Positions 44,779 through 54,831 are shown, counted from the stretch's first letter. The stretch is DNA of 64,000 nucleotides from JALHST01 sp963798435 (GCA_963798435.1 CAWCTF010000002.1:310001-374000); one strand, 5' to 3'. Numbers and translations: made by a program. Notes: generated by a model not told the origin, from the sequence alone.

Positions 44779-46430
44779 ACCTGTAAAATCCCCATATTAA
44801 ATGCTTTTTCAATAGGGGCATGGTTGGCGGCCTCGATGCCCATTGAAATCCATTTTCGGGTTTCCAGGGGATCGATGACGGCATCGGTCCAAAGACGGGC
44901 GGCGGCATAATAGGGCGAGATTTGGTCGTCATATCGTTTTTTGATGGTATCGAAAAGCTCCTTCTCCTTTTTTTCGCTAATGATTTCGCCTTTCTTTTTC
45001 AGTGAAGCTTTTTCGATCTGCAACAATACCTTGGCAGCCGAATTCCCGCTCATAACTGCGAGTTCTGCACTCGGCCAAGCGATGATCAGCCTGGGGTCGT
45101 AGGCTTTCCCGCACATGGCATAGTTACCGGCACCATAACTATTTCCAATAATGACGGTGAATTTAGGAACGACTGAATTGCTTACGGCATTCACCATTTT
45201 GGCGCCGTCTTTGATGATGCCCCCATGTTCACTTTTACTCCCTACCATAAACCCGGTCACATCCTGTAAAAATACCAACGGAATTTTCTTTTGGTTGCAA
45301 TTTGCGATAAAGCGCGTAGCCTTGTCGGCCGAGTCTGAATAAATGACCCCCCCGAATTGCATTTCACCCCCTACGTCATGATTGCCTACGGCGAGTTTGG
45401 TCGTCTTGACTACTTTCCTTTGATTGGCGACGATGCCCACGGCCCAGCCATCGATACGGGCATATCCGGTTAAAATAGTCTGACCGTATCCTTCCTTGTA
45501 TTGTTCAAATTCCGAATCATCGACCAGACGGGCGATGATTTCAAGCATATCATATGGGTCGGTTCGAGAGCTTGGGAGTATGCCATAGATTTCATTGGGG
45601 TCTTTCGCAGGTTTTAGCGCGTTGATTCGATTAAATCCGGCCGTATCAAATTCCCCAATTTTCCCAATGATATTCTTGATAGTATCTAAGGCATCCTTAT
45701 CATCTTTTGCCTTGTAATCGGTAACTCCGCTGATTTCACAGTGGGTGGTGGCACCTCCTAAAGTTTCGTTATCAATATTTTCCCCAACGGCCGCCTTCAC
45801 CAAATAGCTGCCTGCCAAAAAGATACTTCCGGTCTTATCTACGATGAGCGCTTCGTCGCTCATAATGGGCAAATAGGCGCCTCCTGCAACACAACTTCCC
45901 ATGACCGCAGAAATTTGGGTAATACCCAAGCTGCTCATAATAGCATTGTTTCGAAATATACGTCCGAAATGTTCCTTATCCGGAAAGATCTGATCTTGTA
46001 AGGGGAGATAAACACCTGCACTATCCACCAAATAAATAATCGGCAATCGATTTTCAATCGAGAGTTCCTGGGCCCTTAAATTTTTCTTTGCGGTGATGGG
46101 GAACCAAGCACCCGCTTTTACCGTGGCATCATTGGCCACGACAACACACTGCTTCCCGGCGACATAACCAATTTTCACGATTACCCCTCCTGAAGGGCAA
46201 CCCCCATGTTCTTCATACATGCCTTCCCCGACAAGGGCCCCGATTTCAATACTTTCCCTCCCATCATCCAACAGGTAGGCAACCCGTTCGCGAGCGGTCA
46301 ATTTTCCTTGGGCATGCTGCTTTTCGATGCGACTTTTACCACCTCCCAAACTCACACTGGCCAATCGCTTTATTAGTGCTGCTGTTTGTAGTTTATTATG
46401 GTCTTCGTTCTTCGTAAAGTTAACATCCAT
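44775..46430 (-). CDS. mccB: Acyl-CoA carboxylase carboxyltransferase, methylcrotonyl-CoA type
   Basis: The 551-residue product has both halves of a biotin-dependent carboxyltransferase. The N half has RERVAYLLDDG, YEEHGGCPSGG, VDSAGVYLPLQDQIFPDKEH and the oxyanion segment VMGSCVAGGAYLP. The C half has FLQDVTGFMVGSKSEHGGIIKDGAKM and GNSYGAGNYAMCG. The QDQIFPDKEHFGRIF segment is typical of 3-methylcrotonyl-CoA carboxylase in leucine breakdown; geranyl-CoA or other substrates are possible. The biotin carboxylase subunit is not adjacent. It converges on the fusion gene with a 4-nt overlap. Confidence 0.9.
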   Translation of the reverse strand: MDVNFTKNEDHNKLQTAALIKRLASVSLGGGKSRIEKQHAQGKLTARERVAYLLDDGRESIEIGALVGEGMYEEHGGCPSGGVIVKIGYVAGKQCVVVANDATVKAGAWFPITAKKNLRAQELSIENRLPIIYLVDSAGVYLPLQDQIFPDKEHFGRIFRNNAIMSSLGITQISAVMGSCVAGGAYLPIMSDEALIVDKTGSIFLAGSYLVKAAVGENIDNETLGGATTHCEISGVTDYKAKDDKDALDTIKNIIGKIGEFDTAGFNRINALKPAKDPNEIYGILPSSRTDPYDMLEIIARLVDDSEFEQYKEGYGQTILTGYARIDGWAVGIVANQRKVVKTTKLAVGNHDVGGEMQFGGVIYSDSADKATRFIANCNQKKIPLVFLQDVTGFMVGSKSEHGGIIKDGAKMVNAVSNSVVPKFTVIIGNSYGAGNYAMCGKAYDPRLIIAWPSAELAVMSGNSAAKVLLQIEKASLKKKGEIISEKKEKELFDTIKKRYDDQISPYYAAARLWTDAVIDPLETRKWISMGIEAANHAPIEKAFNMGILQV

Positions 46431-46504
46431 CGTACTATGGTTTCATTTTAAAGGGTAAAGATAAGGAGTAAAATTGATTACATTTGAGAAAAATCAAGAA
46501 CGTT

Positions 46505-47488
46505 ATGTCGCATTTAATACGATGGGGTATCGTTGGCCCGGGGCGAATTGCCCATAGTTTTGCAAAGGACCTGAAGTTGATCCCGGGAGGGAAATTGACC
46601 GCCGTTGCTTCGAGAAACCTGTTGAATGCAGAAGCGTTCGCCAATGAGTATGGCGCTGAACATCGCTTTGGTAGTTATGAGGAATTATTTCGATCAGACA
46701 CCGTTGATGCCATTTATATTGCGACGCCCCATACCTCCCATGCCGCACTGAGTATCGCTGCAATGAACCATGGAAAACATGTACTTTGTGAAAAACCCAT
46801 GGGCATCAATCACGACGAGGTCTCACAAATGATCGACGCGGCCGACCGGAACCAGGTTTTTTTGATGGAGGCGCTTTGGAGTCGTTTTAACCCTACTATT
46901 AAAAAAGTAAAAGACTTGGTGCAGGCGGGGCATATTGGTAAAGTTCGGTACCTACACGCTGATTTCGCTTTTTACGCGCTGGATAGGGATGAAGCCGGAC
47001 GGCTCTTGAACCCCGATTTAGCAGGTGGTTCAATTTTGGATATCGGGATCTATCCTATTTTTTTATCGTATCTTCTACTAGGCATTCCTAAATTGATACA
47101 AGCAAGTTCAAAAATATATAAGACCGGTGCCGAAGTCCAGACTTCGATGCTTTTCGACTATGAGGAGGCTCAATCCTTGTTATATAGCGGACTTACCTCA
47201 AAATCAGAGATGAAGGCAGAAATATCGGGAACTGAAGGTGCTATTTTTATTCATCCAAGATGGCATGAAGCACAAGGGTATTCGATTGAAAAGGACGGAA
47301 ATCTGGTGTCCTATGAATTGCCTACGAATGGCAAAGGGTATAGTTACGAAATCGAAGAGGTTCATAATTGTCTGCGTTCAGGCAAACTACAAAGTGACCT
47401 ATGGAGCCATCAAAACAGTATGGACCTTGCAATGATATTAGATACTGTGCGGGAAAGGTCTGGTATTTCCTTTCCTTTTGAAAAATAA
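46505..47488 (+). CDS. Gfo/Idh/MocA-family oxidoreductase, cytosolic
   Basis: The 327-residue product has the Rossmann start IRWGIVGPGRIAHSFAKDL, YIATPHTSHAALSI and the catalytic lysine in HVLCEKPMGIN. The FLMEALWSRFNP segment marks the dihydrodiol dehydrogenase/D-xylose dehydrogenase branch. It lacks an export signal, unlike the Gfo/Idh protein at 13371. It probably oxidises a sugar with NADP in the cytosol. I chose the ATG at 46505, which gives the normal N-terminus. Confidence 0.92.
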   Translation: MSHLIRWGIVGPGRIAHSFAKDLKLIPGGKLTAVASRNLLNAEAFANEYGAEHRFGSYEELFRSDTVDAIYIATPHTSHAALSIAAMNHGKHVLCEKPMGINHDEVSQMIDAADRNQVFLMEALWSRFNPTIKKVKDLVQAGHIGKVRYLHADFAFYALDRDEAGRLLNPDLAGGSILDIGIYPIFLSYLLLGIPKLIQASSKIYKTGAEVQTSMLFDYEEAQSLLYSGLTSKSEMKAEISGTEGAIFIHPRWHEAQGYSIEKDGNLVSYELPTNGKGYSYEIEEVHNCLRSGKLQSDLWSHQNSMDLAMILDTVRERSGISFPFEK

Positions 47489-47563
47489 TCTTTGTGCAAG
47501 TCGAAGGAAAAATCTAGGAAAAATTACGATATTTGGGGTTACCGAAAACCAAACGAAATTACC

Positions 47564-47746
47564 ATGGGAATGAATAAGAATACGGTGCTCGCTTGGGCAA
47601 CCTTTATTATGATTGTAGTCGGCATTGGTCTCATCGCCTTAGGCGCTTTCAGATACAACGATACTGCCGGTTGGGGCTTTGCAGCTGTGGGTGTCGGTTT
47701 TTTTGCTATTGCTTGGGTATTTAATGCTTTAAAAGGGAGGGTTTAA
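47564..47746 (+). CDS. Small two-helix membrane protein
   Basis: The 60-residue product has two hydrophobic segments (about 9-27, VLAWATFIMIVVGIGLIALG, and 37-52) and a basic C-terminus ending LKGRV. It resembles the small flavobacterial family named after CAL67264; I base this on memory of the pattern only. A longer frame from 47492 adds charged residues without support. It lies 6 nt before ettA, so it is probably cotranscribed. Confidence 0.75.
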   Translation: MGMNKNTVLAWATFIMIVVGIGLIALGAFRYNDTAGWGFAAVGVGFFAIAWVFNALKGRV

Positions 47747-47752
47747 AAGTCT

Positions 47753-49444
47753 ATGTCTGACGATAAGAAAGTAATTTTCTCGATGTCAGGGGTTACCAAA
47801 ACGTATAAAAACGCCAACACCCCTGTATTAAAAAACATCTATTTAAGCTTCTTTTATGGAGCTAAAATTGGCATTTTAGGACTCAATGGATCTGGGAAGT
47901 CAACCTTGTTAAAGATCATTGCCGGGGTTGATAAAAATTATCAGGGTGATGTTGTTTTTTCCCCTGGATATAAAGTGGGTTACTTGGAGCAAGAACCGGT
48001 TCTTGATGAAAACAAGACGGTTTTGGAAATCGTACGGGAGGGTGCGGGCGAAACCGTCGCTATTTTGGACGAATATAATAAGATCAACGATATGTTCGGT
48101 CTTCCTGAAGTATATGAGGATGCCGAGAGGATGCAAAAGTTGATGGACAAACAAGCCGAGCTGCAGGACAAAATCGATGCATCAAATGCTTGGGAACTCG
48201 ATACCAAATTAGAAATCGCCATGGATGCGTTGCGCACCCCTGAAGGGAATCAAAAGATCGGCGTACTATCAGGAGGCGAAAGAAGGAGAGTTGCCTTGTG
48301 TAGATTATTATTGCAGGAACCCGATGTGTTGTTATTAGACGAACCTACCAACCATTTGGATGCCGAGTCGGTCCATTGGCTTGAGCATCACTTGGCCCAG
48401 TATAAAGGCACCGTTATTGCGGTCACGCACGATCGGTATTTTTTAGACAATGTGGCGGGATGGATCTTGGAATTAGATCGTGGTGAAGGGATTCCTTGGA
48501 AAGGAAATTACTCGGGTTGGCTGGATCAAAAATCGAAACGGCTTGCACAAGAAAGCAAAACGGCGTCAAAGCGCCAGAAGACATTGGAACGGGAGCTTGA
48601 ATGGGTACGGCAAGGTGCCAAAGGAAGACATGCCAAACAAAAGGCACGTCTCAACAATTATGATAAACTCTTAAGTCAAGACCAGAAACAGCTTGATGAA
48701 AAACTTGAAATATATATTCCCAACGGACCTCGTTTGGGAACGAATGTAATCGAGGCTAAGGGTGTCAGCAAGGCCTATGGTGACAAATTGCTTTACGAGG
48801 ACCTGAATTTTAAACTTCCCCAGGCGGGCATAGTCGGTATTATTGGGCCTAATGGGGCAGGTAAAACCACGATTTTTAGGATGATCATGGGGGAGGAAAC
48901 TCCTGATAGAGGCGAATTTGTTGTAGGTGATACCGCCAAGATAGCCTACGTAGACCAAAGCCACTCCAACATCGACCCTGAGAAATCAATTTGGCAGAAC
49001 TTCAGCGATGAGCAAGAATTAATCATGATGGGGGGACGTCAGGTAAATTCAAGAGCATATTTAAGTCGATTCAATTTTTCTGGAAGTGAGCAGAACAAAA
49101 AGGTGACCATGCTTTCAGGAGGGGAACGCAACCGATTGCATTTGGCGATGACCCTCAAGGAAGAAGGAAATGTACTTTTGTTAGATGAGCCAACCAACGA
49201 CTTGGATGTTAATACCCTAAGGGCACTCGAAGAAGGCTTGGAAAATTTCGCAGGGTGCGCCGTCGTTATTTCGCACGACAGATGGTTCTTAGATCGAATA
49301 TGTACCCATATTCTGGCGTTTGAAGGGGACTCACAGGTCTATTTTTTCGAAGGATCCTTTACCGATTATGAGGAAAACCGAAAAAAACGATTGGGTGCCG
49401 ATGTCATCCCCAAACGATTGAAATACAAAAAATTGATACGATAG
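47753..49444 (+). CDS. ettA: Energy-dependent translational throttle protein EttA (ABC-F)
   Basis: The 563-residue product has two ABC ATPase domains without membrane segments. The first has Walker A GLNGSGKST and signature LSGGERRR, the second GPNGAGKTT and LSGGERN. Both have DEPTN D-loops. The arm insertion (RMQKLMDKQAELQDKID) and the linker KGRHAKQKARLNNYDKL mark the EttA branch. EttA binds the ribosomal E site and gates the first elongation steps according to ATP/ADP. The last gene of the pair with the small membrane protein. Confidence 0.95.
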   Translation: MSDDKKVIFSMSGVTKTYKNANTPVLKNIYLSFFYGAKIGILGLNGSGKSTLLKIIAGVDKNYQGDVVFSPGYKVGYLEQEPVLDENKTVLEIVREGAGETVAILDEYNKINDMFGLPEVYEDAERMQKLMDKQAELQDKIDASNAWELDTKLEIAMDALRTPEGNQKIGVLSGGERRRVALCRLLLQEPDVLLLDEPTNHLDAESVHWLEHHLAQYKGTVIAVTHDRYFLDNVAGWILELDRGEGIPWKGNYSGWLDQKSKRLAQESKTASKRQKTLERELEWVRQGAKGRHAKQKARLNNYDKLLSQDQKQLDEKLEIYIPNGPRLGTNVIEAKGVSKAYGDKLLYEDLNFKLPQAGIVGIIGPNGAGKTTIFRMIMGEETPDRGEFVVGDTAKIAYVDQSHSNIDPEKSIWQNFSDEQELIMMGGRQVNSRAYLSRFNFSGSEQNKKVTMLSGGERNRLHLAMTLKEEGNVLLLDEPTNDLDVNTLRALEEGLENFAGCAVVISHDRWFLDRICTHILAFEGDSQVYFFEGSFTDYEENRKKRLGADVIPKRLKYKKLIR

Positions 49445-49474
49445 TATAACCGTCTTTTGTCGTATGTCTTAACG

Positions 49475-49541
49475 AGCGAAGCGAGGTATTCTTTATCCAG
49501 TTCGTATGATGGGACAAGTGATACTTCGCTTCGCTTTTAGT
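49475..49541. repeat. Long inverted repeat between convergent genes
   Basis: AGCGAAGCGAGGTAT (49475-49489) and ATACTTCGCTTCGCT (49521-49535) match in 14 of 15 positions, 31 nt apart, and are followed by TTTT. It could terminate ettA and the M16 operon. The internal AGCGA/AGCGA doubling also looks like a small dispersed repeat. Confidence 0.6.
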
Positions 49542-49594
49542 GAAAATGCCCTACTAAGCGCATCTGCAATCCTACTAGCTAGTTGGCTGAAGGC

Positions 49595-50983
49595 CTATTG
49601 TTTCAAAGGTTTTTCAACAGTCTGCTTTATTTGATTTTCAATTTTGGCTTTGTCACCGACGACCACTAACACCATATTTTCAGGGCGAATATATTTTCGG
49701 GTCATTTCCGACACTTTTTCAGGGGTCACAGCGTGCATATTTTTGACTTTATTGGTCAGAAATGCGTCCTCGAGGTCATGGGTATTCAAAAATATCATTT
49801 GATTGATAATTCCGTTAGGTGTTGAATTTTGAAGGACATAGATTCCAGATTCGTAATTGATTATGCCATTCAATTCTTCTTGGCTCGGAGGTGCTTCTTG
49901 TAGTTTTTTAATTTCCTTTTGTATTTCCTCCAAGGAGGCACCGGTATGTTCGGTGGTTACGTCGGCCACCTCATACCATACTCCTGACTTATAATTGGCT
50001 TGTAGGTTGCTGTAGGGGGAATAGGTATAGCCTTTATCCTCTCGGATATTGCTGGTAATCCTTGATCCAAATGAGCCCCCTAACAGGGAGTTGGTTACAT
50101 CAAGCGCAATATAGTCCTCACTTGAGGGGTCAGCTACTGGAAGGCCATAATAAATAGTCGATTGAGGGGCACCAGGCCGATCGATAATCTTGACATTGTT
50201 GCCCATAGCGGGTTCGGCTACTGGAAATTCTGCGGGTTTCCCTTTTGGCATATCCGATAAATTCTTGGTTACGGCTTCCTTTACCTTTTCTTTATCAAAA
50301 TTGCCCACGACGTATAAGGTAGTGCGCAAGGCCCCAAAATTTTCTTCATAGAATTTTTTGATGTCGTTCACAGAATACGAATCGATCATTGCATCGTTCG
50401 GATAGACTCTTCCATACGGGTGATTCGGATAGAGTTCGGCAAAAAAATCGCGACTGGCCTGCGCCTGAGGTCTTGAAAGCCGCACAGAAAGGTCACGTTT
50501 CATATTGTCTTTTAACCGACCTAATTCACTTTCGGGCCATTTGGGATTTTTGATCACATCGGCCATGATTTCAATGGCCTTTGGTGCAAATTCATACAAT
50601 ACCGAGGTATTGACCGTAGAAGTATGTACCCCGACGCCAATATTAAGATTCCCGCCAAGCCCTGCCATTTCATCTGCGATTTGTTTGGCCGTTTTCGTGG
50701 TACTGCCTTCTTCCAGTAAGTCGGCCATTAAATCTGCGAGCCATATCTGGTCTTCGTTTTCATTGATATTCCCGGTCTTGATACTAAAATTGATGGTGGC
50801 CTTTGGAATGGAACCGTAGGGCACCAGAACGAGTGTGAGGCCATTGTCTAATTTAATGACTTCTTTTTTCGGGAGTACGAAATCTTTTGGCTCCCCACCT
50901 TTAGGCGGTTGTTCTTTCTCCTGGGCGGTAAGGATCGTCGATGTGGCGAGTAAGGCTAGAAAATAGAGTATCTGTTTCATCAT
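49595..50983 (-). CDS. M16-family peptidase-like protein, inactive partner
   Basis: The 462-residue product has a signal peptide (MKQILYFLALLATSTILTAQ) and two M16 core domains. The zinc motif HxxEH is missing: the corresponding helix reads WLADLMADLLEEGSTT. It should therefore be the noncatalytic half of a two-subunit M16 enzyme, as in bacterial PqqL/mitochondrial-type pairs. It begins where its active partner ends (TAATG, one base shared). An ATG 3 nt later is an equally good start. Confidence 0.88.
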   Translation of the reverse strand: MMKQILYFLALLATSTILTAQEKEQPPKGGEPKDFVLPKKEVIKLDNGLTLVLVPYGSIPKATINFSIKTGNINENEDQIWLADLMADLLEEGSTTKTAKQIADEMAGLGGNLNIGVGVHTSTVNTSVLYEFAPKAIEIMADVIKNPKWPESELGRLKDNMKRDLSVRLSRPQAQASRDFFAELYPNHPYGRVYPNDAMIDSYSVNDIKKFYEENFGALRTTLYVVGNFDKEKVKEAVTKNLSDMPKGKPAEFPVAEPAMGNNVKIIDRPGAPQSTIYYGLPVADPSSEDYIALDVTNSLLGGSFGSRITSNIREDKGYTYSPYSNLQANYKSGVWYEVADVTTEHTGASLEEIQKEIKKLQEAPPSQEELNGIINYESGIYVLQNSTPNGIINQMIFLNTHDLEDAFLTNKVKNMHAVTPEKVSEMTRKYIRPENMVLVVVGDKAKIENQIKQTVEKPLKQ

Positions 50984-52374
50984 TACTGAGTTTTTTCGTT
51001 ATTGGCCAGAAGAGGATTGACCGTTAATATGGTGCGGTTCTTTTTTATAAGATACCCATCAATCGTCTTTTTCAGAATTTCCGGGGTAATTTTCCGGAAT
51101 TCTTCTTCCAAGGTATTGATGCGGCCTGGATCATTATCGAACAAGGCAAAACTGCAAAGCAGATCCGCTCTGCCTAGGCCAAACGTGCCTCCGATATCAT
51201 CATAGAGTTGTGAGCGAATCTTGATAATGGCATTATCGATCATTTTTTGTGAGACACTGTCCTTGACATGTTCCATTACTTCATCGATAGAAGCTAGAAT
51301 ATCCTCCCGTTTGGTTTGGGGATCATAGGTAAGATCGTACATCCAGAGCATGGGGCCATTGTAATTGAACATATTCCCCAAATAATTTATGCCACCACTG
51401 ACATTCGAGGTATATCCTTTCTCCTTGACCAGTTTTTGTGTTAATAGACTGTTGTCGCCTTGTACCAAAATTTGGTCTAAAAGCCCCATGGCATAATAAG
51501 CTTCCGTATTCCTTTCAGGCATATGGTATGCCAGTGCAATTGCGGGTTTGTTGGCCAACGAATCATTTTTTACGAATTCCTTTTCCTGCATTTGTTCTGG
51601 TTCATTAAGATCTGGCTTTGGCGGAATCGTAGCAGCAGGAATCGATCCAAAATATTTTGCGATCCAAGTTTTGGTCTCTGCGACATCAAAATCCCCAACG
51701 ACCGAAATAGCAGCATTGTTGGGTGCATAATAGGTCTTGAAAAATGATTCGACATCCTCTAGTTTGGCGGCATCCAAATCCTCAAGGTCACCGTAAAAAT
51801 TATGGGCATTAAACCAGTTCGTATTCGCATACTGCGGCATATCCAACCATGGAAATCCGCCATAAGGTTGGTTAAGAACGTTTACTTTCACCTCATTCTT
51901 TACGACACCCTGTTGATTCGTTAGGTTATCTTGGGTAATATCAAGTCCTTTCATTCGGTCGGCTTCGGCCCAAAGCATAGTTTCTAGTTTGTTGGAGGGC
52001 ACGATCTCAAAATAGTTTGTGAAATCAAATCGGGTAGAACCATTGAGAACACCTCCATTTTCCTGCACTAATTTGATAAATTCCATTTTCCCCAGGTTTT
52101 TGGATCCTTGGAACATCATATGTTCGAATAAATGTGCAAATCCTGTGCGGTCCTTTGGTTCGATCCTGAAACCAATATTATAATAGGCTGCAACGATTAC
52201 GGTAGGTGAAGTATGATCTTGGGATAATATTACCTTTAAGCCGTTGTCAAGGGTATAATATTCAACAGGAACTTTAAATTGGGAAAGTTCTTCCTGTTTT
52301 TCTTTTTCTTCTCCGCAACTGACGAACAGTAGCACGGAAATACAAAATAGGTACTGTCTTACTTTGATTTTCAT
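50983..52374 (-). CDS. M16-family zinc peptidase lipoprotein
   Basis: The 463-residue product has a lipoprotein signal with a lipobox Cys (LLFVSCGEE, about Cys20). The zinc motif HLFEH is in TGFAHLFEHMMFQG, with the distal glutamate about 75 residues later, and the second core domain follows. It probably degrades peptides in the periplasm with its inactive partner encoded next. Translation of the two is coupled by a shared base. Confidence 0.92.
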   Translation of the reverse strand: MKIKVRQYLFCISVLLFVSCGEEKEKQEELSQFKVPVEYYTLDNGLKVILSQDHTSPTVIVAAYYNIGFRIEPKDRTGFAHLFEHMMFQGSKNLGKMEFIKLVQENGGVLNGSTRFDFTNYFEIVPSNKLETMLWAEADRMKGLDITQDNLTNQQGVVKNEVKVNVLNQPYGGFPWLDMPQYANTNWFNAHNFYGDLEDLDAAKLEDVESFFKTYYAPNNAAISVVGDFDVAETKTWIAKYFGSIPAATIPPKPDLNEPEQMQEKEFVKNDSLANKPAIALAYHMPERNTEAYYAMGLLDQILVQGDNSLLTQKLVKEKGYTSNVSGGINYLGNMFNYNGPMLWMYDLTYDPQTKREDILASIDEVMEHVKDSVSQKMIDNAIIKIRSQLYDDIGGTFGLGRADLLCSFALFDNDPGRINTLEEEFRKITPEILKKTIDGYLIKKNRTILTVNPLLANNEKTQ

Positions 52375-52449
52375 TGAATATATATTTGTGTGAATTTGAT
52401 TGAATGCATATTAGTTCGCGCTTAAAATAACGTCATTTCGAAACGTTCT

Positions 52450-53265
52450 TTAATCGGCCCCCTTCGGATACCAATCAAGCTGTATCACTTCAATAGCAGG
52501 ATTGCCCGCAGTGACCAATTCTTTAAATCTTCCAACGTCGCTCATGGCTGGTTTGCCGCGATAATGATAGGGGTAAACTTGTTTTGGTTTAAAGTCCAAA
52601 ACGGCTTCTGCTGCTTTTTCGACGGTCATGGTGTAAGGGAGATTCATGCATATGAAGGCCTTATCAATATTCTTTAACGCCCGCATTTCTGGTATATCTT
52701 CGGTATCTCCTGAAAAATAGATGCGTTCCCCACCCATAGTCAAGACATAGCCATTACCACGTCCCTTTGTGTGAAAGTCCTTCGCCTCTTCGCGCAAATT
52801 GTACATGGGAATGGCAGTCACCGAAATGCCGTTGTACTCCTTGGTATCCCCATTGTTCATAACGTCGACCTGAGACATGAATTCAGAAGGCATCTTTTCT
52901 GCTACCGCCTTTGGCACCATGATCTTGGATTTCTTGGTATTCAATTCCTGCAAGGTTTCAAGACTAAAATGGTCTCCATGGATATCTGTTATCAGGATTA
53001 GATCGGGATCTTTCTGACCTTCGAATGCCTTCGCCCCACCTACCGGATCTATGTATATCGTATTGCCATTCCAAACAAGCACTGTAGTAGCGTGCTCAAT
53101 AGGAATCACTTTGACTTCGTTATTTGTTATTGGTGGAAGGGGTGGAGGGGTCTCACTTGCCACTTCCTTAATGGAGAGGTCTATTCGCGGTTGGACATTC
53201 TGTTTATTCTTACAGCTGACGGCAAATAGGACAACACTTAAAAAAGTGAATAATAATTTTTTCAT
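52450..53265 (-). CDS. MBL-fold metallo-hydrolase lipoprotein
   Basis: The 271-residue product has a lipoprotein signal (LSVVLFAVSCKNK). A beta-lactamase fold follows, with VIPIEHATTVLVWNG, the metal motif ITDIHGDH, YFSGDTEDIPE and the late YPYHYRGKP histidines. It resembles UPF0173-like and RomA-type hydrolases, but exported. The substrate is unknown. I chose the ATG at 53265 because it begins the signal peptide; the frame extends to 53286. Confidence 0.85.
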   Translation of the reverse strand: MKKLLFTFLSVVLFAVSCKNKQNVQPRIDLSIKEVASETPPPLPPITNNEVKVIPIEHATTVLVWNGNTIYIDPVGGAKAFEGQKDPDLILITDIHGDHFSLETLQELNTKKSKIMVPKAVAEKMPSEFMSQVDVMNNGDTKEYNGISVTAIPMYNLREEAKDFHTKGRGNGYVLTMGGERIYFSGDTEDIPEMRALKNIDKAFICMNLPYTMTVEKAAEAVLDFKPKQVYPYHYRGKPAMSDVGRFKELVTAGNPAIEVIQLDWYPKGAD

Positions 53266-53282
53266 AATTCGTTCCTGGGATT

Positions 53283-53747
53283 TCAATTTAATAACAATTC
53301 CATTTTAATATTACTACGGGTATACGGATTATCCTTTTCCAAAGGTACCTCTTGAAATCCGTTTTTTCTATAAATGTGCAAAGCGGCGGGAAGCAGTGTA
53401 CTTGAATACAAGACTAATTTACGCCAATCATTACGTTTTGCAAAATCGATTGCATAGGTCAATAGCTTCTGACCGATCTGTTTCCCCTGCTGGTTTTCAG
53501 CTACGGTCATTTTGCCTAATTCATAGACAGAATCTTGCCGATATAGCAACGCCAGGCAACCTGCAATCTCTTCGTTGTACTTTGCAAAAAAAATAAATCC
53601 GCCCAGGTCTATGATCGACTTTTGGCAATCGTTCAGGAGCTGGATGTCTTTAGGTTCAACATAAAAGAATTTCTCGAGCCAGGACGTATTCAAATCCTTA
53701 AAAATCGTGGCGTACCTAGGTTCGAAGGGAATTATATCTAAAGCCAT
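53283..53747 (-). CDS. GNAT N-acetyltransferase
   Basis: The 154-residue product has the GNAT core. EEIAGCLALLYRQDSVYELGKMTVAENQQGKQIGQKLL spans strands 2-4 and the acetyl-CoA loop (shown here only by its key QQGKQIG, about 89-95). The closing LHIYRKNGFQEVPL region follows. The acceptor is unknown. It lies 17 nt upstream of the MBL lipoprotein start and probably shares its transcript. Confidence 0.87.
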   Translation of the reverse strand: MALDIIPFEPRYATIFKDLNTSWLEKFFYVEPKDIQLLNDCQKSIIDLGGFIFFAKYNEEIAGCLALLYRQDSVYELGKMTVAENQQGKQIGQKLLTYAIDFAKRNDWRKLVLYSSTLLPAALHIYRKNGFQEVPLEKDNPYTRSNIKMELLLN

Positions 53748-53920
53748 ACCAAAAGGAACACGAATTTATAACCATAAAGTTACTATATCAGCCAATTTTT
53801 AAACTGAAGATTATATTTTTTTTTAATAAAAAAATCTAAAATGAATCCTCAACCGTATATAGAGGGATACAAACAAACACTTTATTTAAAAAGAAAAACA
53901 AGTTAATTAATTTTTACATT

Positions 53921-54808
53921 ATGACTGAAACAAAGAATAACAATGGTTTAAAAGTATTGGCAGGGCTGCTAGGTGTAATCCTTTTAGGGGTGATCATCTA
54001 CACAGTAAGTCTTTATCAGGATAAGAAAAAGACCGAAAATGTGCTTACTAAAGAAAAAGAATTGGTAGAAGCAGATTTGAATAGCTTGAAGTCTGAATAT
54101 GACAAGGCAATTTTGGAAAGTAATGCTACTAATGAGGAATTGGTATCTGCAAGAGACAATATTGCAAAATACCTCGATTCTGTGAAATCTATGAAGGCCG
54201 ATATCTCAGCCCTCTATCGTTACAGAAAACAAGTTGGCATTTTAACCAAGGAGCGTGAGCAATTGATACGTCAAGTAGATTCATTGACGCGTTCGAATAC
54301 GATGATTGCCATGCAACGTGATAGTACCTATGTTGAATTGGAAAAACAGACTGTTTTCAATGATTCATTGGTGGTACAGAATACCCAATTGGCCGATGTA
54401 GTCGAAAAAGGATCTGCACTGAATTTGGCAACAATGACTGTTGACGCGGTAAAAGAACGAAATAATGGTAAATTGGTCTCTACGCAAAGAGCCAAATCTA
54501 CCGACAAATTCAAAGTTTGCTTTACAGTTGCCAATAATACAATTGCTCAAGCAGGTGATCGTGAATTTTTTGTTGAAGTACTAGATCCACAAGGCAACGT
54601 CTTGGGCGAAAGTTATTCAAAGACCAACGATTCAGGTGCTTCGGTAACTTATAGTAAAGGTACTAACTTCTACTACGAAAACAAGACCTTGGACGTATGT
54701 GATTTCATCAACAAACCCGCTGGTGATTTCCAAAAAGGAAATTATATGGTGAATGTGTATGATGACAAATTAAACTTATTGGCTACCTCTAAGTTCATGT
54801 TGAAATAA
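53921..54808 (+). CDS. Membrane-anchored coiled-coil protein with C-terminal beta domain
   Basis: The 295-residue product has a short cytosolic N-terminus, one membrane helix (about 11-31, VLAGLLGVILLGVIIYTV) and a long coiled coil (about 35-165). A beta-sandwich-like domain follows (about 190-295), with two cysteines (FKVCFTV and LDVCDFI) that could form a disulfide. It is a type seen in flavobacteria as a conserved hypothetical. A structural or envelope-spanning role is inferred only from layout. It stands alone, ended by the terminator at 54832. Confidence 0.8.
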   Translation: MTETKNNNGLKVLAGLLGVILLGVIIYTVSLYQDKKKTENVLTKEKELVEADLNSLKSEYDKAILESNATNEELVSARDNIAKYLDSVKSMKADISALYRYRKQVGILTKEREQLIRQVDSLTRSNTMIAMQRDSTYVELEKQTVFNDSLVVQNTQLADVVEKGSALNLATMTVDAVKERNNGKLVSTQRAKSTDKFKVCFTVANNTIAQAGDREFFVEVLDPQGNVLGESYSKTNDSGASVTYSKGTNFYYENKTLDVCDFINKPAGDFQKGNYMVNVYDDKLNLLATSKFMLK

Positions 54809-54831
54809 GACACACTTTCGATTTAATATTT

